DNA of 63,188 nucleotides from Ruminococcus flavefaciens MA2007 (GTDB taxonomy: Bacteria > Bacillota > Clostridia > Oscillospirales > Ruminococcaceae), in NCBI RefSeq assembly GCF_000621845.1, contig NZ_JHXF01000020.1, positions 1-63,188 on the forward strand, in the 5' to 3' direction. The first letter of the stretch is position 1, and each line of letters begins with the position of its first letter. The notes under the pieces are model-generated. The model made no database searches. It was not told the DNA's origin and was given only the letters and a program-made list of their open reading frames with translations. Positions 27,156-35,663 of this stretch are shown here, in pieces. The translations under genes and the position numbers were made by a program.

Positions 27156-27383
27156 ATGGCATCTGTCACATCCACCGTGAATGCAAATTCAACAGGTGTA
27201 GGAATTTCTAGAAATTCTACATCCGTTTCTCCGAGCGTTTATAGGGTTATGCCTGGTGTTGATACAGTTCCTGAATACTTAGATTTTTTAAAAGTACCTC
27301 CATGGTATCAGAGTGAAAGCACTCCTCAGATACCAGATGACACATTAAAAAATTCCTCAAACGATGATAAAAGTAAAAAGTGA
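27156..27383 (+). CDS. Short ORF replacing the start of the dockerin gene (75 aa)
   Basis: Not recognised. An ATG with a GGAGAAAG upstream opens a 75-codon frame on the opposite strand, exactly where the dockerin pseudogene loses its 5' part. The protein is Ser/Thr/Asn-rich for 30 residues and then reads DTVPEYLDFLKVPPWYQSES with a charged tail. It has no signal peptide. It may be the 3' end of a foreign gene joined here by deletion, with the start codon present by chance. Confidence in a real product is low. Confidence 0.3.
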   Translation: MASVTSTVNANSTGVGISRNSTSVSPSVYRVMPGVDTVPEYLDFLKVPPWYQSESTPQIPDDTLKNSSNDDKSKK

Positions 27384-27826
27384 AATGTCTTTATCCAAAC
27401 AAGCTTTTATTTGCTGCTATGAATCTGAGAAAGTAAGCTGTCTTCTTCTGATTTTACTGTACATTTTCACCCAATATTCGTATCATTACATATTACTTTA
27501 AATTTTAACCTTCTGATTCAATTTGGATCAGAAGACACACGAGACATACTGAGGGGCAGCCAAAATGGCTGCCCTTTAACACTTACTGTTGCTCATTCCA
27601 GTTTTGAATTTTACAAGTTATTTATAGTTCATAGTTTTTACTGCCGACTTTACAGAAGTCGCTCCTATAAAATACCGCCTTTTTTATATAGAGAATACAG
27701 CATATAAAGACGTATTAACAATAAGAAATAAGCCTGCTTAGTTTTCCACACTGTACGCATGACAAAAGGCAGCCATATCTGGCTGCCTTAGAGTCTTATA
27801 TTCATCTATTCTCAGGATATCAAATA
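27384..27826. other. Intergenic stretch with hairpins only
   Basis: About 440 nt without a convincing gene. It holds three hairpins: CTTCTGAT/ATCAGAAG near 27511-27535, GGGCAGCC/GGCTGCCC at 27554-27574, and AGGCAGCC/GGCTGCCT at 27766-27789. The last two belong to the GGCAGCC terminator type that recurs in this window. Confidence 0.6.
27766..27789. terminator. GGCAGCC-type terminator hairpin
   Basis: Stem AAGGCAGCC/GGCTGCCTT with a 6-nt loop; the right side continues into TTAGAGTCTTATATTC, the tail that several other such hairpins in this window share. On the minus strand it follows the NADAR scrap and is followed by TTTT. Confidence 0.7.
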
Positions 27827-27912
27827 TTATAGTTCCTCCCGAACCATCATCAATGCATATCCAAGCAGATTCTGTCCATTCCATTTAGTCCTGTCAAATC
27901 TGTCAGGATGAT
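27827..27912 (-). pseudogene. C-terminal scrap of a NADAR (YbiA-like) gene
   Basis: In one minus-strand frame the sequence reads LNHPDRFDRTKWNGQNLLG and then YALMMVREEL before TAA. That matches the end of NADAR-domain N-glycosidases, where a W-x-G-x-N-LLG block is followed by ALM-x-VR-x-L. Nothing of the upstream part is left: the preceding DNA codes for a different protein in another frame that ends by running into this scrap. NADAR enzymes act on ADP-ribosylated or riboflavin-pathway substrates. Confidence 0.65.
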
Positions 27913-28377
27913 TCAGCTTGAATACAGACCTAATAAGCCTGTAATCTCCCTTTCGATGTCTATGGCTTCCTGCTCGCTTTTAGTATTATTTGGAATAACG
28001 ACCATGATCTTTTCCGTATCCCATTCAAGGTTATTATCTCTCAGGAACGCCTTAGCTTTGCCCTTGAACTTCTCACTCTTGGTAAAACAAATATCTGTAC
28101 GATAGCACTCTGTTACCTTAGTCTTTCCTGCTACAATAGCATAGGAATTATCGCCTCCTTTATAGAATTTGATGTATGCAAAATATGTGAGCCCGTTGTC
28201 TATCAAAGCATTTGTGAACTCCCTACGCTTGCTCCAGCGCTTAGCGCCCATTTTAAACTGTGTATCGAACATTTGAGCTTTATAACCGCAGTGTTCAAGA
28301 ATAAACTTAACATCTTCCACTGACAGCCTGCGTTCTTTTCTTGTATTTGTGATCAGATAATAAAAATGATTTTTCAT
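27913..28377 (-). CDS. Hypothetical protein, 154 aa
   Basis: Not recognised. A soluble protein with a basic N-terminal half (NTRKERRLSVEDVKFIL) and an alpha/beta pattern. LTYFAYIKFYKGGDNSYAIVAGKTKVT is a likely beta sheet, followed by a helix (KFKGKAKAFLRDNNLEW) and the strand EKIMVVIPN. The size and the YAIVAGKT-type loop suggest a small nuclease or nucleotide-binding protein, but no catalytic motif is clear. Its last codons fall on DNA homologous to NADAR, so the natural C-terminus may have been replaced. A GGAG lies about 16 nt before the ATG. Confidence 0.6.
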   Translation of the reverse strand: MKNHFYYLITNTRKERRLSVEDVKFILEHCGYKAQMFDTQFKMGAKRWSKRREFTNALIDNGLTYFAYIKFYKGGDNSYAIVAGKTKVTECYRTDICFTKSEKFKGKAKAFLRDNNLEWDTEKIMVVIPNNTKSEQEAIDIEREITGLLGLYSS

Positions 28378-28418
28378 ATCATCAATGCAACTCCTGATTG
28401 TTTTTTCGTCATATCATC

Positions 28419-29633
28419 TTAGTCATAAAGCTGCGCAAGCTTCAAAGGCGTATCGGCTGTCATTTTCTTTATTTCTTCCTCAACATCAAGGTGCATGAGA
28501 TATACATGAACGCCGCTTTCCGCAAAGCTTATATACTCCGCAAGCATATCTTTCAGATGCATATGAACTGCACTTTTATAATACGCCGCCTCTGTATACA
28601 GGAACGAGCCCCTTTTCAGCATAGACTTGAACGGCTCAAGGGTAGCCGTATCACCTGTGTAGACTACATTATTCCCGTGGATATTCAGATGATAACCAAA
28701 GCACCTGCCCTCCAGCGGTTTAACGTGAGTAGTAGGCACTGCCGCAATGAACCACTTCTTATTGAGCTCATCAGCAGTAATAATATCGAACCACTCCTGC
28801 TCGCAGCCCTCTATCCTCATAAGGAGCAGGTCCTCCTTAACTTCTTCCGAAGGTGCAACAATAGTGACTTTCTTTTTCATATAGCTGGCAAACCAGACGT
28901 ATTGCAGCATAGTACCCACTCCCCCGCTATGGTCGCCGTGAGTATGGGTAATAAGGATATAGATATTATCGTACTGCTCCCAGTTCATCTTCTTGACCTT
29001 CTGATAGGAAGTTGCAGGGCAGTCAATGAGAACAAGCTCGTTGTCCTCTACAAAGAATGCAGAATTATGCTCGTCTGCAAATGCCGAGCCTCTGCCTAAA
29101 AACAGGAGCAGGCTGTCGTTCTGTATCTCAGCGAGCAGCCCGGAAATATGCTCCCCCACATTTTCGATAGTACTGTGGCTGCCGTGAACTCTTACTACCT
29201 GCTCCGACAGCTTTTTGCAGTTTGAGAAGTTATCGGGAAGAATAGTATCAGCGTCACTGTAAAGTGTATAAGCCCGCTCGTTCCTATCACGAGCAGACAT
29301 AGCACGGTATTGCTCCAGAAACTCCGCAGGAATGCCCGAAGTCGATATAAGCTCCAGTTCATGCGGATAATAACATGGATTTGTAAGTATGCAGGGACGC
29401 TTGAACTTTCTGCTCAGCTTGTCCGCATACCAGCCTCCGAGGCTCTGCCCCACAAAGATAAAATCATCGGTATCAGCTATATCCGAAAACCTTTTCATCA
29501 GTTCCTCGGGAGCAGTGTTTATATAATCTATCTTCGGCGAAATGATATTCTCCGAAGGATACATCTCACAAAGCGCCTTGTAATTCTTGTTATCGGCTTC
29601 GCCCATGAAGCCGTGTAAATTCAGTATCTTCAT
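28419..29633 (-). CDS. Fusion: YqiA-like alpha/beta hydrolase plus metallo-beta-lactamase-fold domain
   Basis: Two enzymes in one 404-residue chain. Residues 1-170 form a small serine esterase of the YqiA type: LNLHGFMG at 4-11, nucleophile Ser64 in GQSLGGW, and a late His (H153 in HGSHS) that can complete the triad. Residues 173-404 form an MBL fold like RNase Z and related phosphodiesterases: LGRGSAFADEHNSAF, the metal motif HTHGDH at 230-235, VPTTHVKP and VVYTGDTATLEPF with a later His (MHLD). The likely use is coupled hydrolysis of an ester and a phosphoester or lactone; substrate unknown. It lies 12 nt downstream of the AlkZ-related gene, so they form one unit. Confidence 0.85.
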   Translation of the reverse strand: MKILNLHGFMGEADNKNYKALCEMYPSENIISPKIDYINTAPEELMKRFSDIADTDDFIFVGQSLGGWYADKLSRKFKRPCILTNPCYYPHELELISTSGIPAEFLEQYRAMSARDRNERAYTLYSDADTILPDNFSNCKKLSEQVVRVHGSHSTIENVGEHISGLLAEIQNDSLLLFLGRGSAFADEHNSAFFVEDNELVLIDCPATSYQKVKKMNWEQYDNIYILITHTHGDHSGGVGTMLQYVWFASYMKKKVTIVAPSEEVKEDLLLMRIEGCEQEWFDIITADELNKKWFIAAVPTTHVKPLEGRCFGYHLNIHGNNVVYTGDTATLEPFKSMLKRGSFLYTEAAYYKSAVHMHLKDMLAEYISFAESGVHVYLMHLDVEEEIKKMTADTPLKLAQLYD

Positions 29634-29645
29634 ATTATCATTCCT

Positions 29646-30410
29646 TTATTTCGGCTCTTTCCCGATAAGCCTTATTATCTCAGCTTCATCAGCGTCGGGA
29701 TAAAGCTCTTTTACTCTGTTTATTATGCGCTCCCACGAATCATGCGGAGCTTCGCTGTATGCAGAAGTGACCGCGTCATAGCCCCATATAGACTCAGGCG
29801 GCAACAATACCGATACAGCCATACCGTACTCTGCACCTTTCTTGTTCCTGCGCCTGTGAAAATCAGCAGTAACAAGATATGTCTTCATCATCAGGTCTGT
29901 TGTGATACCCGGGAAGTTCTTCTCTCCGCCCTTTCCGAAGCCTGCAATCTGTTTCAGCTCCGTTGAAAGTATCTGCTTGTCGTTCCACACGATATCCCCG
30001 TCGCCGTCAGTATCAGTGAGAACGTCCATTATCAGCTTCTCACGACGGTTGACCTTGCTGTCCTCCCATGCGGAATCAAAATCGTAACCATCCCGCCTGT
30101 AATTGGCAAAATATGGCAGCCATTCAAGGCTGATGAAGCCTGCTTTCTTGTCAAAGAACTTGCCGTATACAACCTCATGCCCTGCGGCAATTATTTCACG
30201 CCATTCCCATGGATCCTGCTCCCTGTCACCTGTCCACCAGTAATCAGAAGCAACGTGCTCCTCTACCGAAAATCCCTTAACTCCATTACCGAACAAAGGC
30301 AGAAAGCCCACTTCATTTATCCAGTTCACAAGCTCTTTAGGACTTCGTATCCTGTATGGATCGTCCCACGCAAGCCCGTGCATTATCCATTCACCGTTTT
30401 CTACTGACAT
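29646..30410 (-). CDS. AlkZ-related protein, copy 1
   Basis: A 254-residue protein of a family seen in gut Clostridia and annotated as AlkZ-related (after the alkylpurine DNA glycosylase fold); I recall this from family descriptions and cannot test it. Conserved blocks are FLPLFGNGVKGFSVEEH near 36-52, ASDYWWTGDREQDPWEWREI, GKFFDKKAGFISLEWLPYF, TELKQIAGFGKGGEKNF and WGYDAVTSAYSEAPHDSWE. It has no membrane segment. A second copy lies at 62510 and beyond the window edge. Whether it acts on DNA is unproved. Divergent from glycerate kinase; the shared 104-nt gap holds a promoter for the latter. Confidence 0.75.
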   Translation of the reverse strand: MSVENGEWIMHGLAWDDPYRIRSPKELVNWINEVGFLPLFGNGVKGFSVEEHVASDYWWTGDREQDPWEWREIIAAGHEVVYGKFFDKKAGFISLEWLPYFANYRRDGYDFDSAWEDSKVNRREKLIMDVLTDTDGDGDIVWNDKQILSTELKQIAGFGKGGEKNFPGITTDLMMKTYLVTADFHRRRNKKGAEYGMAVSVLLPPESIWGYDAVTSAYSEAPHDSWERIINRVKELYPDADEAEIIRLIGKEPK

Positions 30411-30456
30411 AATCTTCTCCTATGTTTTTTCTTAATTATAGCACACCGATACTCTA

Positions 30457-30485
30457 TTTACAACACATTTGAAAAATGTTATAAT
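30457..30485 (+). promoter_or_regulatory. Promoter of the glycerate kinase operon
   Basis: TTTACA (30457-30462), 17-nt spacer, TATAAT (30480-30485), with the start of glycerate kinase 30 nt further on behind a GGAGGAG. Confidence 0.8.
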
Positions 30486-30514
30486 ATAATCAACAAAAAC
30501 ATCGGAGGAGCAAA

Positions 30515-31654
30515 ATGAAAGCAGTTATCGCAATGGATTCATTCAAAGGCAGCATTTCCTCAATCGAAGCAGGAAATGCTGTATCAGAGGGAATACGCCG
30601 CGTTTTTCCCGACGCTGATACCATAATAAAACCTGTTGCCGACGGCGGCGAAGGAACTGTTGAAGCTCTCGTAAGCGGAATGAACGGACAATTATGCGAA
30701 GCTGAGGTCTCTAATCCCTTGGGCAAGCCTATCACCGCAAAATACGGCGTTCTCCCAGATAATACCGCAGTTATCGAAATGGCTGCCGCTTCGGGGCTTA
30801 CTCTGATCCCACCATTTGTGGACGCTCCGATGCACACCACCACTTACGGTACAGGCGAGCTCATACTCGACGCCATAAAGCGCGGCTGCCGTAACTTCAT
30901 AATCGGCATAGGCGGAAGCGCCACCAACGACGGCGGTATCGGCTGTTTGCAGGCTCTCGGTTTCGGTATGCTCGACGATAACGGACGGCAGGTCGGCTTT
31001 GGTGCAAAAGGACTTATGCAGCTCGTCCGCATAACCGACGACAATGTTATACCCGAACTAAAGGAATGCCGTTTTCATGTTGCCTGCGACGTTACCAATC
31101 CGCTATGCGGTGAAAACGGGTGCAGCGTTGTATTCGGTCCGCAGAAATTTGTCTGTGGGACATCAATAGTGATTATGGACATCGCCATGAAAAACTACGC
31201 CGAACTCACCAAAAACTATAATCCTGCGGCTTCTCCCGATACCGCAGGGGCAGGGGCGGCAGGCGGACTTGGCTTTGCGCTGATGTATTATCTCGGCGCT
31301 GAATTTGAATCAGGTATCGACCTGATGATACGCGAAACAAAGCTTGAAGCCGCAATAAAAGACGCAGATATAGTCGTCACAGGCGAGGGCTGTCTCGACA
31401 GTCAGACCGCTATGGGAAAAGCTCCCGTGGGAATCGCAAGGATAGCCAAGAAATACGGAAAGCCTGTTATTGCATTCAGCGGAGCAGTTAAAAGCGGAGC
31501 GGAGCTTTGCAACCAAAACGGCATAGACGCATACTTCCCTGTATTAAGGACTGTATCGACACTTGAACAGGCTATGGACAGGACTAATGCTTACCGTAAT
31601 CTTGCCGATACAGCAGAACAGGTATTCAGAACCATAAAACTATTTTCAAAGTGA
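30515..31654 (+). CDS. Glycerate 2-kinase (GlxK/GarK family)
   Basis: Phosphorylates D-glycerate, usually to 2-phosphoglycerate, feeding glycolysis. A 379-residue type I glycerate kinase: KAVIAMDSFKGSISSIEAGN at the N-terminus, VADGGEGTVEAL near 48-59, IGIGGSATNDGGIGCLQALG near 131-150 and VVTGEGCLDSQTAMGKAP near 288-305. Length and motif order are normal. It heads a plus-strand run (carbonic anhydrase 10 nt later, methyltransferase after 118 nt). A GGAGGAG sits 7 nt before the ATG. Confidence 0.94.
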   Translation: MKAVIAMDSFKGSISSIEAGNAVSEGIRRVFPDADTIIKPVADGGEGTVEALVSGMNGQLCEAEVSNPLGKPITAKYGVLPDNTAVIEMAAASGLTLIPPFVDAPMHTTTYGTGELILDAIKRGCRNFIIGIGGSATNDGGIGCLQALGFGMLDDNGRQVGFGAKGLMQLVRITDDNVIPELKECRFHVACDVTNPLCGENGCSVVFGPQKFVCGTSIVIMDIAMKNYAELTKNYNPAASPDTAGAGAAGGLGFALMYYLGAEFESGIDLMIRETKLEAAIKDADIVVTGEGCLDSQTAMGKAPVGIARIAKKYGKPVIAFSGAVKSGAELCNQNGIDAYFPVLRTVSTLEQAMDRTNAYRNLADTAEQVFRTIKLFSK

Positions 31655-31664
31655 GGTAACAGCT

Positions 31665-32234
31665 ATGGAGTCATACAGAATAACAGCCGAAGAAGCAAAG
31701 AAACGTCTTATCATCGGCAATCAGAAATATATTGAGTCCCATGAACTAACAAGCGATGTTTCGCCTGATACTCTCCTGAAGTTCAGCAACAGCGGTCAGA
31801 AGCCCTATGCAATTATCATTGCCTGCTCGGATTCGAGGGTAGTTCCCGAGCTTATTTTCTCGGCAGGCATAGGCGACCTTTTTGTTATCAGAGTTGCAGG
31901 CAACGTTATCGACTCACATCAGCTGGGCAGCATAGAATACGCCGCAGAGCACCTCGGTACGGGACTTATCGTGGTTCTCGGACATGACCACTGCGGAGCA
32001 GTTGACGCCGCTATGAACCACGAGCCTGACGGCTATATTAAGTATATCACAGACGAGATAGTCAAGGCTATCGGTAATGAAAAGGACGAAGTAAAAGCCT
32101 GCTGTCTTAATGTAAAGCACAGCTGCGATATTATCGAGCACAGCCTGCAAATACAGAAGGACGAAGAGGAATACGGACTAAAGGTCCTCGGAGCTATATA
32201 TCACCTTGAAAGCGGCGAAGTGGAGTTCCTGTGA
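31665..32234 (+). CDS. Beta-class carbonic anhydrase
   Basis: Zinc enzyme that interconverts CO2 and bicarbonate in the cytoplasm. The 189-residue protein has all ligands and catalytic residues: Cys54 and the Asp56-Arg58 dyad in IACSDSRVVPELIF, His107 and Cys110 in LGHDHCGAV. AGNVIDSHQLGSIEYA supplies the dimer interface. The GTGL spacing points to the beta-class. It is coupled to glycerate kinase (10 nt gap) and has GAGGTAACAGCT before the ATG. Confidence 0.94.
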   Translation: MESYRITAEEAKKRLIIGNQKYIESHELTSDVSPDTLLKFSNSGQKPYAIIIACSDSRVVPELIFSAGIGDLFVIRVAGNVIDSHQLGSIEYAAEHLGTGLIVVLGHDHCGAVDAAMNHEPDGYIKYITDEIVKAIGNEKDEVKACCLNVKHSCDIIEHSLQIQKDEEEYGLKVLGAIYHLESGEVEFL

Positions 32235-32352
32235 TACAGCAGCTCATTGAAAAAAATAAGTGATAATTATATAAAGAACAAGGTCACTAATATCCGCTTA
32301 TATTCTGATGAAAATGAAAAACTGAAATTGATTTCCAAAAGGGGGAGCCATT

Positions 32353-33126
32353 ATGGATACAGATATGAACCGTATATCCGATCTGGATATTTACCTGACA
32401 AGAATGCAGCGCTCGATACTTGATAAAATGTTCTTCATTGACAAGGTTTTCGAGCCCTTTAAATATATCCTTGATTTCGGCTGTGCCAACGGAGAGCTTA
32501 TCAAGGCTATGAAGCCCATGTTTCCCGATTATGAGTATTCAGGCTACGATATCAGCCGCGAGATGATAGAAGCCGCACGACAGAACGTCCCGGACGCGAA
32601 GTTCTATGAAGACTGGGACAAGATAGATATCCCGTTTGATGAAAGCCTTATCAATATCTCAAGCACTATTCACGAGGTCTATTCCTACGGCACAGAAAAG
32701 AACATCGACCTGTTCTGGGACAGAGTTTTCGGCAGCGGTTTCAGGTATGTGACCATACGCGACATGATGTTCTCACAGGCTGAAAATATTCCCGTAAGAA
32801 CAGAACAGCTTGAAGCCATAAGAAACAGCATATATGCAAAATGGCTGGAGAGCTTTGAGAGTGTCTGGGGCAAGATCACAGAACAGCGCCAGCTCGTTCA
32901 TTTTCTGCTGAAGTACAAATATACCCAGAACTGGGACAGAGAGGTCCACGAGAACTACTTCCCTGTTTTCACAGAGGAGCTTATGAAAAGGATACCCGAT
33001 TCATACAGGCTCGTATACAAGGACGTTTTCACACTCCCCTATACCTCATGGCAGATACGAAAAGATTTCGGTTTTGAGCTCACCGAGCATACTCACATAA
33101 AGCTCATACTTGAAAGGATAAAATGA
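32353..33126 (+). CDS. Class I SAM-dependent methyltransferase
   Basis: A 257-residue Rossmann-fold methyltransferase. Motif I is ILDFGCANGELIKAM near 38-52, followed by YEYSGYDISREMIEAARQ for the acidic ribose-binding residue and INISSTIHEVYSY (motif IV-like position). The remaining half (YKYTQNWDREVHENYFPVFTEE) resembles small-molecule or rRNA-type methyltransferases only loosely, so the substrate is unknown. It starts behind GGGGGAG. The 118-nt gap to the carbonic anhydrase gene contains nothing I recognise. Confidence 0.85.
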   Translation: MDTDMNRISDLDIYLTRMQRSILDKMFFIDKVFEPFKYILDFGCANGELIKAMKPMFPDYEYSGYDISREMIEAARQNVPDAKFYEDWDKIDIPFDESLINISSTIHEVYSYGTEKNIDLFWDRVFGSGFRYVTIRDMMFSQAENIPVRTEQLEAIRNSIYAKWLESFESVWGKITEQRQLVHFLLKYKYTQNWDREVHENYFPVFTEELMKRIPDSYRLVYKDVFTLPYTSWQIRKDFGFELTEHTHIKLILERIK

Positions 33127-33141
33127 TTTTTTTCAGGGAGA

Positions 33142-33813
33142 ATGGATATGAATTTTTTATGCAAATGCTGCAAGTCGCGTGTAACTGAGGACAAACGTTC
33201 GGATTATATAGAGTCCGCAGGTATCCACGAAAAAGCCTATCACATGGAATGGGCTGTTTTCGATGAAGAAGAAAACATTAAACCGATAAATGAGAGAGAA
33301 TGGTCAGAGACAAATATTACTCCAAAGGTCGGAGACAAGCGCATACTCAGGGTAAAAGCGCCATTCGATGTGGAGATAGGAGCAGTATTCACAAATGTAT
33401 ATGAACCATGGCAGATGTTTCTCAACGGCTGGGACAGTGCCGCGTCACCTGAGGATATATACAAAGCCGCAGCTGTGCTCTGCCGCTTTGAGGAAGTTCT
33501 GTGGGCAGATGATTTTTCAGCTTTCATAAGCGTTGAGATACTGAACGTCATGCCCCTTTACGAATTATACAAATACATCCCCGAAGCCGTAACTACTGAC
33601 CGCTTTTTCGAAGAATTCGGCTCGCATGAAGAAGAAGTCTGGACCGAATTTGAAAATGAACATCTGCTTTATCGTTCCTGGAGCGCTCAGGGCGATGTCA
33701 CAGAAACCCAGCTCATATACACGGAAGACAACGGAAAACGCCACGAAGTAATGACCAGCTGGTACGGAATGCATGATGACTTTTACTATTTCTGCAATAT
33801 CGTCAACGAGTAA
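33142..33813 (+). CDS. Hypothetical protein with N-terminal Cys cluster, 223 aa
   Basis: Not recognised. Residues 5-9 hold CKCC, and a further Cys-less acidic body follows; the spacing C-x-C-C could bind a metal but the fourth ligand is missing. The middle contains FDVEIGAVFTNVYEPWQMFLNG and the C-terminus WSAQGDVTETQLIYTEDNG and SWYGMHDDFYYF, so it is a soluble alpha/beta protein rich in aromatic residues. It lies 15 nt after the methyltransferase and 18 nt before a GNAT gene, so the three look co-transcribed. Confidence 0.65.
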   Translation: MDMNFLCKCCKSRVTEDKRSDYIESAGIHEKAYHMEWAVFDEEENIKPINEREWSETNITPKVGDKRILRVKAPFDVEIGAVFTNVYEPWQMFLNGWDSAASPEDIYKAAAVLCRFEEVLWADDFSAFISVEILNVMPLYELYKYIPEAVTTDRFFEEFGSHEEEVWTEFENEHLLYRSWSAQGDVTETQLIYTEDNGKRHEVMTSWYGMHDDFYYFCNIVNE

Positions 33814-33831
33814 AAAAACAGGAGAAACATA

Positions 33832-34371
33832 ATGGAGCTAAGAATATTACAGCAGGATTCGGAGGATAAACGCATTGCAGACACCATAAACGAAGAATCC
33901 TTTCCCGAATGTGAAAAGAACTCCCTTGATGATCTGTATGCTTCCGATACAAGTGAAAAGCTCGATATGCTAGGAATATATGATAATGATACTATCGTCG
34001 GCTTCTTCACGGTGCGCAAATATGAGAATATACGCTATCTTGCATATTTTGCCGTTAGCCGTGATAAACGCTCCTCCGGTATCGGTAGTCAGGCTTTACA
34101 GCTTCTGAAAGAACGCTATCATGGCACACAGATAGTGACCGAATTCGAGACACCCGATGTAAGCTGCGATAATAATGCAATGCGACTTCGCAGGCGTGAT
34201 TTTTACCTGAGAAATGGGTTTTACGAAACCGACTGGTACAGCTTCTATGATGACACCGAATTCACCATAGCCTGCTCCGAACCTGTTTTTGACAAAGAAG
34301 GATTTGAACGCTTTACTACGTATCTCAGTTCAATAGTCCCCGACCATATACCAAAGCTCTACAGAAAATGA
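33832..34371 (+). CDS. GNAT-family N-acetyltransferase
   Basis: A 179-residue GNAT protein. The central strand IVGFFTVRKYENIRYLAYFAV is followed by the acetyl-CoA pyrophosphate loop SRDKRSSGIGSQALQLLKE (R/Q-x-x-G-x-G/A form RSSGIGSQ). The last third, YEKLYR-like, is shorter than in RimI-type enzymes. Substrate is unknown. It starts behind AGGAGAAAC, and a hairpin starts 3 nt after its stop. Confidence 0.85.
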   Translation: MELRILQQDSEDKRIADTINEESFPECEKNSLDDLYASDTSEKLDMLGIYDNDTIVGFFTVRKYENIRYLAYFAVSRDKRSSGIGSQALQLLKERYHGTQIVTEFETPDVSCDNNAMRLRRRDFYLRNGFYETDWYSFYDDTEFTIACSEPVFDKEGFERFTTYLSSIVPDHIPKLYRK

Positions 34372-34373
34372 AT

Positions 34374-34394
34374 GGCAGTCCGTAATGGACTGCC
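34374..34394 (+). terminator. Terminator after the GNAT gene
   Basis: Stem GGCAGTCC/GGACTGCC, 5-nt loop, then TTACTTCTTATATTCGG. It belongs to the GGCAGCC terminator family of this window. Confidence 0.7.
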
Positions 34395-34472
34395 TTACTT
34401 CTTATATTCGGTAATTCTTCAATTATATAACCACGAACGCCCTTAGTTACATTCTCAACTTATTGAATTTCT

Positions 34473-34498
34473 CAGAATTACAAATTTGTAATTCTGAA
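34473..34498. promoter_or_regulatory. 26-bp perfect palindrome upstream of the SH3 lipoprotein gene
   Basis: Perfectly self-complementary, half-site TCAGAATTACAAA, no spacer. It lies about 85 nt before the lipoprotein start and just upstream of a TATTAT/TATACA region that could be the -10. It has no U-tract, so it looks like an operator for a dimeric regulator more than a terminator. Confidence 0.5.
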
Positions 34499-34581
34499 CA
34501 CATTTCGTGATTAATGTGGTATTATACAATTACACCAAGAACATCAGGTCTGCAAAATTAATTTGAAATGAGGTAGTTATT

Positions 34582-35628
34582 ATGAAAAAAATGATATCTT
34601 GTCTTGCAATACTCACATTATTAGCATCCACGGTTTCATGTGGAAGTACAGAAAGCGGCGCAACAACCGAAAGCTTAATATCCTCCCCCCAAACTACAGC
34701 TGTAACAACAACTGAATCAGTTACGTCAAAAGCTAATAAGATAACAACGACTGCTGTAAATAAAAAATCTGATAATGTAAAATCTGAAAACAAAGGGAAC
34801 AGCACCATAGCAGAATCTTCAAAGCTCGGAAACAGTATTTTCGGAGGCTATGTCACAGCTGATACAGCTGTAAAAAAGACAGCGGACGCAAATTCTGAAA
34901 CGCTGCTGACAATCCCTGACGGTACCCAGATCGGTGTATTTGAAAGCGGTATTGAAGGTTGGTTTATGACGGATTTCAAGGAAACAGTAGGTTACATCCC
35001 TGCAAACAATGTCAAAGAAATCACGCCTTTTGATCCGGCAGTCGGCGGCGATAATGTACTTGGCGGCTCCGTTACCAGGGATATCAATCTGATGAGCGGC
35101 ACTCATTCTTATGCAGAGAGCCTTATCACAATCCCGAACGGCACACAGGTTAATTATTATTTACTCCCTTCTGATGCAAACTGGTGTGTTGTAAATTATC
35201 AGAATAAGATAGGCTATGTAGAAAGCAAATATATCAAAGCTATAGAGAAATATAATATGGCGGACGAATCTTCCATAGGACAGCATTCAGGTGATGATTT
35301 CCTCGGTACATGGAGTGTAGGCAGAATTTATATCACCATTGTAAAAAGCGGTGCCGGTTACGAAGCATCTGTCAAATGGTCGAGCAGTGCTGCAGAATCG
35401 ACGAACTGGACATATAGCTGCGAATTCAACGGTGAATACCTCGATTCTACAAACGGCCGCTGCGTAGATTCGATTTATGATGAGAACGGAAATGAATCTG
35501 CCACTATACGTTATACCAACGGATGCGCGCATTTCCGACTCAATGGCAATGGTAATCTGATCTGGGAGGAATTAAGGGATAATACTGTTGGCGCTGATAC
35601 TGAATTAATGAAGATTTCCTGTCCTTGA
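34582..35628 (+). CDS. Lipoprotein with two SH3b-like domains and a C-terminal beta domain
   Basis: Exported lipoprotein of 348 residues. The signal peptide MKKMISCLAILTLLASTVSC ends in lipobox STVSC (Cys20), followed by a Thr/Ser/Asn-rich linker (about 21-80). Two bacterial SH3-type modules come next (about 88-150 and 160-215; ETLLTIPDGTQIGVFES and ESLITIPNGTQVNYYLL). A C-terminal domain (about 235-345) reads ASVKWSSSAAESTNWTYSCEF in two pieces. That last domain resembles the end of the lipoprotein at 52983 by order of residues (VKWS, then WT-S, then YTNG/YTDG). It is probably a cell-wall or glycan-binding surface protein. Confidence 0.85.
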   Translation: MKKMISCLAILTLLASTVSCGSTESGATTESLISSPQTTAVTTTESVTSKANKITTTAVNKKSDNVKSENKGNSTIAESSKLGNSIFGGYVTADTAVKKTADANSETLLTIPDGTQIGVFESGIEGWFMTDFKETVGYIPANNVKEITPFDPAVGGDNVLGGSVTRDINLMSGTHSYAESLITIPNGTQVNYYLLPSDANWCVVNYQNKIGYVESKYIKAIEKYNMADESSIGQHSGDDFLGTWSVGRIYITIVKSGAGYEASVKWSSSAAESTNWTYSCEFNGEYLDSTNGRCVDSIYDENGNESATIRYTNGCAHFRLNGNGNLIWEELRDNTVGADTELMKISCP

Positions 35629-35663
35629 TTGCATTTGGGAATCACAATCATCTATTGGACATC

